NCBI GenBank assembly: GCA_030550225.1 | Contig: JAUQPV010000008.1 | Location: 1-26,302, forward strand | Reading direction: 5' to 3' | DNA from: Acidobacteriota bacterium | GTDB taxonomy: Bacteria > Acidobacteriota > HRBIN11 | Length of the DNA stretch: 26,302 nt | Part shown: positions 1-6,830 of the stretch, in pieces | Numbering within the stretch: position 1 is the first letter of the stretch | How the letters are laid out: every line of letters begins with the position of its first letter | Translations under genes and position numbers: made by a program | The notes under the pieces: model-generated | The model's database searches: none | Seen by the model: the letters and a program-made list of their open reading frames with translations, nothing else | What the model was told of the DNA's origin: nothing

Positions 1-358
1 GAGGGAGAGGGTCGAAACGTCGCAGGAGGTTCCCCGGAAGCAGGACCGGCGTCGAACCCTTCCCTGCAAGCCGGCGGGCGTCTCGCAGGGTGAACACGGG
101 GACGGCGTCGGGGATGAGGTCGCTCAGGAGGTAGCCGTACTGGTCGACGGCCAGGATGGCCATCCAATGGGCGGTGGCCTCCCCAAGGGGCCAGCGGGCC
201 GCCTCCTGACGGACCGTCTCAGCAAAAGCCCCGCCACCCGGGACGACGACAAGGGGCCACCGGCGGGCCAGCCGTCCGATGACCGGACACAAGGGCGCGA
301 GCCCGCCCCGCTCGCCCAGACTTCCGCCGACCTTCAGGACCGTGATGAGTTGGGTCAT
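1..358 (-). CDS. Amino acid kinase family protein, MfnE-like (partial, 3' end outside window)
   Basis: The first 119 residues are visible, and the gene runs off the left edge. The N-terminus has the amino-acid-kinase phosphate-binding motif KVGGSL (residues 9-14), then LVVVPGGG (36-43). The segment AHWMAILAVDQYG (63-75) resembles kinases encoded beside methanopterin/methanofuran genes. In archaea MfnE phosphorylates the aminomethylfuran phosphate precursor of methanofuran. Bacterial homologues sit in tetrahydromethanopterin-linked C1 clusters, and the MfnF-like gene immediately upstream here supports that reading. The ATG at 356-358 is well supported because an in-frame TAA lies two codons upstream. 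The ribosome binding site is weak. A generic uridylate or glutamate kinase is less likely given the neighbour. Family assignment is from motifs, pathway assignment is inferred. Confidence 0.75.
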   Translation of the reverse strand, partial: MTQLITVLKVGGSLGERGGLAPLCPVIGRLARRWPLVVVPGGGAFAETVRQEAARWPLGEATAHWMAILAVDQYGYLLSDLIPDAVPVFTLRDARRLAGKGSTPVLLPGNLLRRFDPLP

Positions 359-371
359 GACTTATCATAAT

Positions 372-575
372 CGTTCGGTTCGTGAAAATGGCGTCCGGAC
401 GGCCTTTGCTACCGCCCGGGAAGCACGATTTTTCAGACAGAATGGGTGTTTGGTGTTGGGTGCTGGGTGTTGGGTTCTTGAGAAAAGGGACCTAACACCC
501 AACACCCAGCACCGAGCACCGATTTTTCGAAGGGTCGGAAAGGCCGAATTCATGCGGGTTTTCACGAACCGAACG
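372..575. repeat. MITE-like element, copy 1: 17-bp terminal inverted repeats around a heptad hairpin
   Basis: The ends are perfect 17-bp inverted repeats: cgttcggttcgtgaaaa at 372-388 and its exact reverse complement at 559-575. Similarity between the two ends continues imperfectly for about 50 bp inward. The centre (about 445-520) is a hairpin whose arms are imperfect tandem copies of a 7-base word, gggtgtt-like on the left and aacaccc-like on the right. No protein is plausible inside. It separates the MfnF-like and MfnE-like genes. Copy 2 is at 6581-6813. Confidence 0.8.
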
Positions 576-581
576 GTCCTG

Positions 582-1634
582 TTATGGGTCATGGCCATCC
601 GTCATGAGCCAATTCGTGAGTAGATAGGCCGCCGCCACGCAGGGGGCGACCCTGCTACCGGCAGGACCCCAGGCCGCGGGAGGCTCCAAGAGCGGCAGGC
701 CCATCCGTCGGGCCACCTCCACGGCCAGGAAGGCGCCCGTCCCCAGGGGCAGGACAGGCAAGTCGGCCGGATGCCCCAGGCGGGACCGGACCTTTCGAAC
801 GGCGGCCTCGACCTGCCGAAGCTGACACTCGTAGATGTAGTCCGCTATGGCGTCAATCTCGGCCGGCGTCAACTGTTCGATATCGGCGCAGACGAGACGG
901 GCCAGCCGCTCTCGGGCGAACTCGGCCGTCGGGGGCCGGCCGTCCGGCGTCGGGCACGTGTAGTCCTCCGGCCGGATGCGTCCCAGGACGAGGTAGACGT
1001 CGCCCGTGACGGCAAAGTACTCGCTTGAAACGGGACAGAAGCGACCTCGCAGGGGTACAGACCGGACGACGGCCGCCAGGGGCGTGCGTAAGACGCCCGT
1101 ATAGACGAGCTCCCCGTGGAGGAGACGGTCCAGGTCCGTCCGGCCGAGGGCGGCCACCCGGCCGTCCCGGACGGGGATGACGTCGGTCGTCGTACTGCCG
1201 ACGTCGAGGACAAGGGCATTCCGATAGGCTTCCGCTACGTAGAGAGCCGTCGCCAGCCAGTTGTTGGCCGCAAAATCCAAGAGCCGGTCGTAAGCCTCGG
1301 CCCGGGGGACCCACTCGCCGGCCAGGCTGAGGACGTAGACGGGCGTCTCCGGAAAGGCGGCGCCCACGCTGTCGAGGACGAACCGGACGCCCTCCCGCTT
1401 CGTCCGAAACACGTCCGACAGCTCGGCCGTCATCGTCAGGGCCATCGCCTGGGGAGGTCGGTCCGTCAGCTTGGCGAGGACTTCTCGCAGGAGGCCCGGC
1501 AGACGGTCCCTCGCCCGCCAAATCTCGAAGGGCCGGGCGACGACGCGAACGTCCGTGACGGCACCGGCCTCATACCACAGACAGGCCGCCTTCGTGTGGA
1601 CACCGCCGACGTCCCAACCGACGATGAGAGCCAT
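582..1634 (-). CDS. H4MPT-linked C1 transfer pathway protein (MfnF-like, hydantoinase/ASKHA fold)
   Basis: This 350-residue protein has the two phosphate-binding segments of the ASKHA (actin/HSP70/sugar kinase) fold: VGWDVGGVHTKAA at residues 5-17 and ALVLDVGSTTTDVIPV at 140-155. The block MALTMTAELSDVF followed by TKREGV (64-83) is typical of the uncharacterised-hydantoinase branch found in tetrahydromethanopterin C1 gene clusters. In methanogens MfnF couples an aminomethylfuran precursor to glutamyl-tyramine during methanofuran synthesis. The same role here, or a role in a bacterial methanofuran analogue, is inferred. The MfnE-like gene follows on the same strand, with repeat element 372-575 between them. 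The stop codon lies just outside that element. The ATG at 1632-1634 has no clear Shine-Dalgarno sequence. Confidence 0.82.
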   Translation of the reverse strand: MALIVGWDVGGVHTKAACLWYEAGAVTDVRVVARPFEIWRARDRLPGLLREVLAKLTDRPPQAMALTMTAELSDVFRTKREGVRFVLDSVGAAFPETPVYVLSLAGEWVPRAEAYDRLLDFAANNWLATALYVAEAYRNALVLDVGSTTTDVIPVRDGRVAALGRTDLDRLLHGELVYTGVLRTPLAAVVRSVPLRGRFCPVSSEYFAVTGDVYLVLGRIRPEDYTCPTPDGRPPTAEFARERLARLVCADIEQLTPAEIDAIADYIYECQLRQVEAAVRKVRSRLGHPADLPVLPLGTGAFLAVEVARRMGLPLLEPPAAWGPAGSRVAPCVAAAYLLTNWLMTDGHDP

Positions 1635-1748
1635 GAGGATCAGGTGCCGGGTCCCAGTGGCCTGCCTCGACTACCGGGACCTCCTCACCCTCAGAAGAGG
1701 ATGCAGGTCCATGGTCTGGGGTTCTTCCCGCCGGGACCCGGGAGGGGC

Positions 1749-1973
1749 TTACTCAGAGGTCTGGGAGGCCGGGATGTACTGGCCGTACTTCCGCTTGAAG
1801 CGGTCGATGCGGCCCTCCGTGTCGACGTACTTCTGCTGACCCGTAAAGAAGGGATGGCACTTCGAACAGATCTCGACCCGGATCTCCGGCTTCGTCGACC
1901 GGGTCACGAACGTGTTCCCACAAGCACAGATGACCCGGGCGATGACATACTGTGGATGAATGTCCTTCTTCAT
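1749..1973 (-). CDS. rpmE: Large ribosomal subunit protein bL31 (zinc-binding type)
   Basis: The product is 74 residues, the usual length for L31, with the classic start MKKDIHPQY. Cys16, Cys18, Cys36 and Cys39 form the zinc-binding (C+) arrangement. FTGQQKYVDTEGRIDRFKRKYG is the conserved C-terminal region; it is quoted here only as the family signature and spans residues 42-63. L31 sits in the central protuberance and bridges the ribosomal subunits. The ATG at 1971-1973 was chosen over a longer in-frame reading because it matches the family start and is preceded by the purine-rich GGGGGGA about seven bases upstream. The upstream extension would be encoded by the GAATTGC heptad repeats. The next gene upstream on this strand encodes AmrS. 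Confidence 0.96.
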   Translation of the reverse strand: MKKDIHPQYVIARVICACGNTFVTRSTKPEIRVEICSKCHPFFTGQQKYVDTEGRIDRFKRKYGQYIPASQTSE

Positions 1974-1997
1974 CGGTCGATCCCCCCAAGATGGATT

Positions 1998-2208
1998 GGG
2001 AATTGCGAATTTCGGATTGCGAATTGGAAATTGGGCATGAAGGACGTCCCGGGTCCCGGGGGTCAGGCCTCGGCCCGGGGGATGGGAATGGGGCCGATCC
2101 GCATTTCGGATGCCAGGTTTACTCCCTGCATCCCACCGATCATCCCTGCCGCACTTCTTCGTCCACAATCCGAAATTCGCAATTCGCAATCCGCAATTCG
2201 CAATATCC
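1998..2208. repeat. Heptad-array inverted repeat (GAATTGC word)
   Basis: The left arm (1998-2035) reads as imperfect tandem 7-mers (gaattgc, gaatttc, ggattgc, gaattgg). The right arm (2163-2208) is the complementary array (tcgcaat, ccgcaat) in the same period of seven. The arms are AT-rich, unlike the flanking DNA, and enclose a GC-rich centre with cccggg runs. The structure fills the 237-bp gap between amrS and rpmE, starting three bases past the amrS stop. A transcript could fold it into a long hairpin that ends amrS transcription or sits in the rpmE leader. No gene is visible inside. Confidence 0.8.
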
Positions 2209-2210
2209 GT

Positions 2211-4604
2211 TCAGTTCCACCGCCCCGGGATCGGGGTCTGGCAGTCGGGACAACGGCCGTCGACGAGTCGATAGGCTAAGACCTGAAAGCCGTAGCGTCG
2301 GATGACAGCCCGGTGGCACTTCGGGCAGTAGGTGTCCTCGTAGCCATCGACCATGCCCGGCAGGTTGCCGGCATACACGTAGCGAAGGCCCTCCTCATAG
2401 CCGATGCGGGCCGCCCGGATGAGGGTCTCGGGCGGCGTGTTGTCGGGGTCCGTCATCTTGTAGTCCTTGTGGAAGGCCGTCACGTGCCACGGGATGTCCG
2501 GCGAGACCGACACGAGGAAGCGGGCGATGTCCCGAAGTTCCTCGTCCGAGTCGTTGAAGCCCGGCACGATCAGGGTCACGACCTCGACCCAGAAGCCCAT
2601 CTCGACGGTCATCCGGATCGTCTCGAGGACCGAGTCGAGGCGCCCGCCCAGCTTCCGGTAATTCCGGTCCCGGAACGACTTCAGGTCGATCTTGTAGAGG
2701 TCGGTCCAGGGTCGGAGGAATTCCAAGACCTCCCGGGTGGCATTGCCGTTGCTGACGTAGCCCGTCCGGAGGCCTCGTTGCTTGGCAAGTCGGAATATGT
2801 CGACGGCCCACTCGCTGGTGATGAGGGGCTCGTTGTACGTACTGACGACGACCCGACAGTCATGGCGATCGGCGAGCTGAATCATCTCTTCGGGCGTGAT
2901 CGCCTCGGGCGACACGCCGGCGACGGGGTCCCGGAGAGCCTGGGACGTCACCCAGTTCTGGCAATTGGAAACGGTCAGGAAACCCGCCAGATAGGTATGC
3001 TCTTCTTCGACTTCCATGTTGTAGACGAAGCCTTCGTACTCCGTCTGGGTCACGTCCCGCAGGGGAATTAAGTAATAATCGTTTGTTTCGATAATTTTAC
3101 GACGAACTCCCCTGTCTTCATACCAAACGACTGTGAACTGAGTATTCGCGAGCCGGACCGGACGACCGAAGACCGTTCCCTCGGGAGGCCGAGGGGTCGA
3201 ATAGATGGAGGGGAAGTACCCCAGTTTCAGGGCCAGCCATGCGATCCCATAGGCCAAAGCGGGAGAGACCGTCGTCACGCTGACCTTCCCATTCGGGTAA
3301 CGATGGCCATCGCCCTCGACAAAGGCTTGGAGAAAGGCCTCGACGACCGGCCGGGGTGCATCGAAGAGAATCTCAGGGACCCGCTTTTCACGAGCCTTGC
3401 CACCGGCCAGGGCTTGAAAAAGAAGGGCCGCCGAAACCTTCCCGACAGAGACCCGAAGGCTCGTCGGACACTGTATCACAGCGGCTTTCAATCCCAAGCA
3501 CCGGCCTAAGGCGTCCCGGACCTTCTTCGCCAGATGCCTCTCATGAGGCGCGAAGCTAAAGTGGAGCACCACACTATTCGGGCGTCGAGACCCTCGCGTG
3601 ACGGAGCCCTCCGCACAGTAGTATCCCAGTAACCGAGCCATTTCCACGTCCAGTGGAATGTGAAGCGGAATCCCGGGGCGGTGTTCCTTAGGGAACCGTA
3701 GAGTATCCCCCTCCACGATAGGTCCACCGGACCGAACATCATCCCCAAGGCCGCGGGTCATCTTGCTACGGACATGCCGGATGTATGAAGGACTTCGATT
3801 CAGACGCATCCCTATCTGACGAGATGTCTCTCCACGATCTGTGGACTCGAAGATGAGCCGACGTTCCTCGGGTGTCAGCTTCCAAGGAATCCGGTACACC
3901 GCCCGATAAGCCCCCAGAGTTCGGGCGACGTCTACGACTTGGGGGGAGGAGAAAGCAAAGCGCCGGGGAATCGCCACGTAATGGCGGGGTGTCAAATCTT
4001 TCGCATAGACCGGTCGAGGCGGAATATGGACGTCATCGGTCGCATAAATGCGGTGGTCCGGGGTGCATCGGAGCTCCGGCAAATAATAGGGCTTCAGGAC
4101 GACCATCGGGCCACGGTAGGGGTGTCGGAAGATCGCCCGAACCTTCCGGAAATTGCCGGAAGACGCTACAGCCAGTAGGTTTTCCGGATACGCGATCTCT
4201 GCGTCCGGCATCCGTTCGCGTCGAGACGTACCCTGAAAGAGGTCCTCCAATCGGACAGGTCCCCTTTGAGTGACGACGCACGTATCACCCGGAAAGCAAT
4301 ACGAACAATGAAGATCGCAACCGAGCATGCCGAAGCTCAAGGCCCGAGCGCCGGGCCAGGCGTGGAAGAAGGGCTTCTTCTCGATGGGGTCGACCTGGAG
4401 GGCGGCCACGTAGCCCCAGGGGACGTAGAGGACGCCGCCCTGGTTGAAGCGGACCTTGCAGACGCCCCGCTGGCCGTCGAAGATGACGCATCGGTGGCCG
4501 CAGGCGTAGCAACGGACGCGATTGTTCTCCAGGCGCTCATAGAGCACGCCCGGTCGCGTCGCCGCATCCAGGACGTCCGCCAATGTCAAGGCGACCTTTG
4601 CCAT
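2211..4604 (-). CDS. amrS: AmmeMemoRadiSam system radical SAM enzyme AmrS, interrupted by an intein
   Basis: The 797-residue precursor contains a 352-residue host protein (residues 1-102 and 548-797) and a 445-residue intein (103-547). The host part has an N-terminal cysteine cluster (C32, C35, C39, C49), the radical SAM CxxxCxxC made from C96, C100 and, after splicing, C548, the segment STYNEP, and a C-terminal zinc-ribbon-like pair (CPKC, CPDC). This architecture matches AmrS of the AMMECR1/Memo/radical SAM system, whose substrate is not established. The partner genes are not in the window. The ATG at 4602-4604 follows GGAGGG with an eight-base spacer. Without splicing the [4Fe-4S] cluster site is split, so activity should depend on intein removal. 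Confidence in the family is high. Confidence 0.93.
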   Translation of the reverse strand: MAKVALTLADVLDAATRPGVLYERLENNRVRCYACGHRCVIFDGQRGVCKVRFNQGGVLYVPWGYVAALQVDPIEKKPFFHAWPGARALSFGMLGCDLHCSYCFPGDTCVVTQRGPVRLEDLFQGTSRRERMPDAEIAYPENLLAVASSGNFRKVRAIFRHPYRGPMVVLKPYYLPELRCTPDHRIYATDDVHIPPRPVYAKDLTPRHYVAIPRRFAFSSPQVVDVARTLGAYRAVYRIPWKLTPEERRLIFESTDRGETSRQIGMRLNRSPSYIRHVRSKMTRGLGDDVRSGGPIVEGDTLRFPKEHRPGIPLHIPLDVEMARLLGYYCAEGSVTRGSRRPNSVVLHFSFAPHERHLAKKVRDALGRCLGLKAAVIQCPTSLRVSVGKVSAALLFQALAGGKAREKRVPEILFDAPRPVVEAFLQAFVEGDGHRYPNGKVSVTTVSPALAYGIAWLALKLGYFPSIYSTPRPPEGTVFGRPVRLANTQFTVVWYEDRGVRRKIIETNDYYLIPLRDVTQTEYEGFVYNMEVEEEHTYLAGFLTVSNCQNWVTSQALRDPVAGVSPEAITPEEMIQLADRHDCRVVVSTYNEPLITSEWAVDIFRLAKQRGLRTGYVSNGNATREVLEFLRPWTDLYKIDLKSFRDRNYRKLGGRLDSVLETIRMTVEMGFWVEVVTLIVPGFNDSDEELRDIARFLVSVSPDIPWHVTAFHKDYKMTDPDNTPPETLIRAARIGYEEGLRYVYAGNLPGMVDGYEDTYCPKCHRAVIRRYGFQVLAYRLVDGRCPDCQTPIPGRWN
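2964..4298 (-). mobile_element. Intein with LAGLIDADG homing endonuclease, inserted in AmrS
   Basis: This encodes residues 103-547 of the amrS product. Cys1 opens block A (CFPGDTCVV), block B is RCTPDHRIY (179-187, with T181 and H184), block F lies around YNMEVEEEHTYLA (528-540), and block G is GFLTVSN followed by Cys+1 (residue 548). The penultimate residue is Ser (546), not the usual His. The middle carries two LAGLIDADG-type motifs, LLGYYCAEG (325-333) and FLQAFVEGDG (423-432), so the endonuclease looks intact. A helix-turn-helix-like stretch (about 244-285, containing TSRQIGMRLNRSPSYIRHV) lies between block B and the first endonuclease motif. The DNA is locally AT-richer than the host gene (for example 3065-3150), which fits horizontal acquisition. 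No frame break is visible. Confidence 0.93.
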
Positions 4605-4680
4605 GCGTCGGTCCCTCCGGGTGTCGATCCAAATTTAGGCGGAACCCTCGACCTTTACCAATCGCGTTCGCAATCGTCTT

Positions 4681-4925
4681 GAGCAGGTGAGCAAATGGGC
4701 AGGTCGCCAGGTCGGCAGATAGGGAGGTAGGTAAAGGGAGGGGGACCGACCTTGGGGTTTCCATCCGGGGCCGCCGGCGATGATGTCGGTCGAAGAGACT
4801 CGTCTCGGTCCGACTCTGCACGTCCGGCGGGATAGAGTCCTCTCACGGTCGTCGGATCGGCTTGGACAGGGATGACGGTTGATCTCTCCACCTCAGGAGA
4901 TCCCCTATTTCCCCATCTGCCGAGC
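4681..4925. repeat. Octad-array inverted repeat upstream of amrS
   Basis: The left arm (4681-4743) reads as imperfect 8-mers such as gagcaggt, gggcaggt and cggcagat. The right arm (about 4896-4925) holds complementary units (cctatttc, cccatctg). It fills most of the 325-bp gap between amrS and the DUF4388 gene, so it lies in the amrS upstream region and at the 3' side of the DUF4388 gene. The stretch between the arms (4744-4895) shows no convincing ORF or promoter. Confidence 0.6.
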
Positions 4926-4929
4926 TTCG

Positions 4930-6060
4930 TCACTTTCCCGGCTGGAACCCGACGATCCCCATATCGACAAGCTTTTTCAAGAGGATGTAAAAGCGTTCTT
5001 CCGAGACGGGGACCAGGTTCCGGAGGGTCTTCAGGTCGTAGAGGCCGTTGATGCGGGTGACCATGAAGCCCTGCATGGGGTCGAGTCGGTAGCGCACGAG
5101 GTCGTCCAGGCTAATACGCAGGACAGGGACGGCCGTCGGGGGGACCTGGTCTCGAAACTGCTGGATAACCTTCTCGTAGACGAGGCCCTGCAAGGTGTGG
5201 ACCTCCTGCGGGAGGTCGGTGTAGTGGCTTTCGATGTACTCGAGCATCCGAAGGACTTCCTCGATTTTTCCCTCCCGGACCTTGACCTGGCAGGCCTCGA
5301 CCAGCATCCCCAAGGGGATCTGAGGGCGTTCCGTATCCGGCTCGATAGGTGCCTCACTGGCGACGGTCACGACCTGCTTCTCATAGAGTTGAGCGGCGAT
5401 ACGGACGACCTCGAAGTCTGTCTCGTACAGGAGGAGGGCGATCTCCCGCAGGGACCGACGCCCGTTAATGAGACGAAGGACCCGCTCGGCTCGGGGGTCC
5501 GACCGAAGTTCCGGCGGGAGGACAGCGTTCGGCGCCCTTTGAAGGATCGTCCGCTCTAAGGCGGGCAGGACCTGCCGGACGCGTTCCCACTCGTCCTTGC
5601 GATAGACACCCTCCATGATGATGGCCTCGACGGGCAGGCCGAGGGGGACGATCTCGTAAGGCGGCGCCTCACCGGCGTGAAACTCGAAGGTCGCCTCGGG
5701 GCTTAAAAACAGCGAGTAGACCGTATCGCAGGCCTTCTCTTGCAGGGCACTCTTGAGTTGCTCTTCCGTCAGCCAGCCCTTTTCGATCAGCAGACGGCCC
5801 AGGACCCGGCCCGTCTGGATCTGCTCCTCGACGGCCTTGATGAGCTGGGCTTCCGAGATCCAACCCCTCCGGAGGAGGAATTGGCCTAAGAACTCCCGGG
5901 GGTCCGACGAAGAAGCCGCCACGAGGGCGCCGCTCTGGAAGAACAGCTTTTTCCGGACGGGGCCGACCTGAAAGACGAGGGCACCCGTCTGTTGGCTCTC
6001 GCTGAGCCAACGAAGCAGGTCGGGCAGAGACATTGTTTTGAGAGTCCCCCGAATCTCCAC
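4930..6060 (-). CDS. DUF4388 (PATAN-like) domain protein
   Basis: From the chosen start the product is 376 residues. The N-terminal part (GTLKTMSLPDLLRWLSESQQTG, quoted as the family signature at about residues 5-26, then GALVFQVGPVRKKLFF) is a DUF4388 domain, a fold found in bacterial signalling and gliding-type regulators. It is followed by two related segments, LGQFLLRRGWISEAQL and LGRLLIEKGWLTEEQL, like the N-terminal domain of GspE/PilB ATPases, then winged-helix-like repeats to the end. No signal peptide or membrane segment is visible, so it is probably cytoplasmic. The GTG at 6058-6060 is preferred because AGGAG lies eight bases upstream; the GTG three codons earlier overlaps that AGGAG. 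The specific role is unknown, and regulation of surface structures or a scaffold is a guess. Confidence 0.78.
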   Translation of the reverse strand: MEIRGTLKTMSLPDLLRWLSESQQTGALVFQVGPVRKKLFFQSGALVAASSSDPREFLGQFLLRRGWISEAQLIKAVEEQIQTGRVLGRLLIEKGWLTEEQLKSALQEKACDTVYSLFLSPEATFEFHAGEAPPYEIVPLGLPVEAIIMEGVYRKDEWERVRQVLPALERTILQRAPNAVLPPELRSDPRAERVLRLINGRRSLREIALLLYETDFEVVRIAAQLYEKQVVTVASEAPIEPDTERPQIPLGMLVEACQVKVREGKIEEVLRMLEYIESHYTDLPQEVHTLQGLVYEKVIQQFRDQVPPTAVPVLRISLDDLVRYRLDPMQGFMVTRINGLYDLKTLRNLVPVSEERFYILLKKLVDMGIVGFQPGK

Positions 6061-6120
6061 CTTCTGCACTCCTGCAGTCTGACTTTCAGTCTACCGTCCC
6101 GCCCGAGCGGAAGCAACCAT

Positions 6121-6256
6121 AAATGGGCAGTCAGGCAGTTGAACGCTTCAATGTCGGGTGCTGGGGGCTCGGTGTCGAATAGAGGTCCCACCTGACACCC
6201 AGGACCTGACGCTGGAAATCCCAACGCCCTATTGCCCTGCTGCCTTACCGTCCCCT
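6121..6256. repeat. Nested inverted repeats: outer octad arms, inner heptad arms
   Basis: The outer arms (6121-6146, with tgggcagt and caggcagt; 6228-6256, with cctattgc and cctgctgc) are period-8 and roughly complementary. Inside them a second pair (6153-6180, gtcgggt-like; 6184-6210, cctgaca and cccagga) is period-7. The structure lies between the DUF4388 and DUF167 genes, and its right end forms the last codons of the DUF167 gene. Confidence 0.55.
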
Positions 6257-6543
6257 TCTGCCAAGGCCCGGACCTGAGCGGCCGTGACGCCCGTGACCCG
6301 GACGACCTTCCGACGGGAAGTGTGCCCGGCCAGGACCGTCACCGCTGCTACGGGGACCCCCAAGCGCTTCGCCAGAAAAGTCCGTAGGGCTTCATTCGCC
6401 CGTCCATGTACGGGGGGCGCCTGCAGACGGATGCGGAGGGCATCTCCGTAAAGCCCCGCCACGGCGTCGGACCGACTCCCGGGCGTGACGTACACGCTGA
6501 AGATACAGGCACCGGCTTTTTCTTCTACCTTCCATGCTTCCAT
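6229..6543 (-). CDS. DUF167 family protein (YggU-like)
   Basis: The 104-residue product matches the small DUF167/YggU family along its length: FSVYVTPGSRSDAVAGL (residues 15-31), LRIRLQAPPVHGRANEAL (36-53), then AGHTSRRKVV (72-81). The family is widespread and has a mixed alpha/beta fold, but its biochemical role is not established. The last residues, about AEGDGKAAGQ, are encoded by the octad repeat array, so the C-terminal tail is probably a by-product of repeat sequence rather than conserved. The ATG at 6541-6543 has only a weak GAGG upstream. It is flanked by repeats on both sides and may be a single-gene unit. Confidence 0.9.
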   Translation of the reverse strand: MEAWKVEEKAGACIFSVYVTPGSRSDAVAGLYGDALRIRLQAPPVHGRANEALRTFLAKRLGVPVAAVTVLAGHTSRRKVVRVTGVTAAQVRALAEGDGKAAGQ

Positions 6544-6580
6544 CGAATCCTCGGTCTCGGATGGGAGGTGCTAATGGAGC

Positions 6581-6813
6581 CGTTCGGTTCGGGAGAATGG
6601 TGTCGGGACGGCCTTTTCCATCGCCCGGAAAGCACGATGTTTCAAGTTTCGTGACGACGTGACGAGGCCCATCCCGGGCCGTTCGCCCCAGCGACGGCTT
6701 CTTCCTAAACTCCGTCACGTCGTCACGACGTTACGACGTCACGATGTTTGAAAAACCGTCCTCCTCGAAGGGTCGGAAAGGCTGAATCCATGCGGGTTTT
6801 CACGAACCGAACG
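6581..6813. repeat. MITE-like element, copy 2 (octad hairpin inside)
   Basis: The left end cgttcggttcgggagaa (6581-6597) and right end (6797-6813) match the 17-bp ends of the element at 372-575. The right end is identical and the left end has two differences. About 60 bp inside each end is also recognisably the same. The centre is different: instead of the gggtgtt hairpin it holds period-8 arms of a gtgacgac word (about 6652-6668) and its complement gtcacgac (about 6715-6743). It fills the gap between the DUF167 gene and the nucleotidyltransferase gene. Confidence 0.8.
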
Positions 6814-6830
6814 GCCCTGATAACAAAGCA

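Noticed and set aside
445..520. CRISPR array, because of regularly repeated short words
   Set aside because: The units are 7-8 bases with no spacers, occur as complementary arms, and no cas genes are present.
359..581. Small protein-coding frames of 77 and 114 residues across the repeat element
   Set aside because: Their sequences are translations of the heptad hairpin and the terminal repeats, with no ribosome binding site or family resemblance.
1974..2189. N-terminal extension of L31 to 146 residues
   Set aside because: L31 is about 70 residues and begins MKKDIHP; the extension comes from intergenic repeat.
1116..2279. A 387-residue plus-strand open frame
   Set aside because: It runs antisense to the MfnF-like gene and rpmE and through the GAATTGC repeat; the composition is that of a shadow frame.
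4605..4929. tRNA or small RNA gene in the gap upstream of amrS
   Set aside because: No cloverleaf, T-loop GTTCGA motif or clear promoter-terminator pair was seen; the structure present is the octad inverted repeat.
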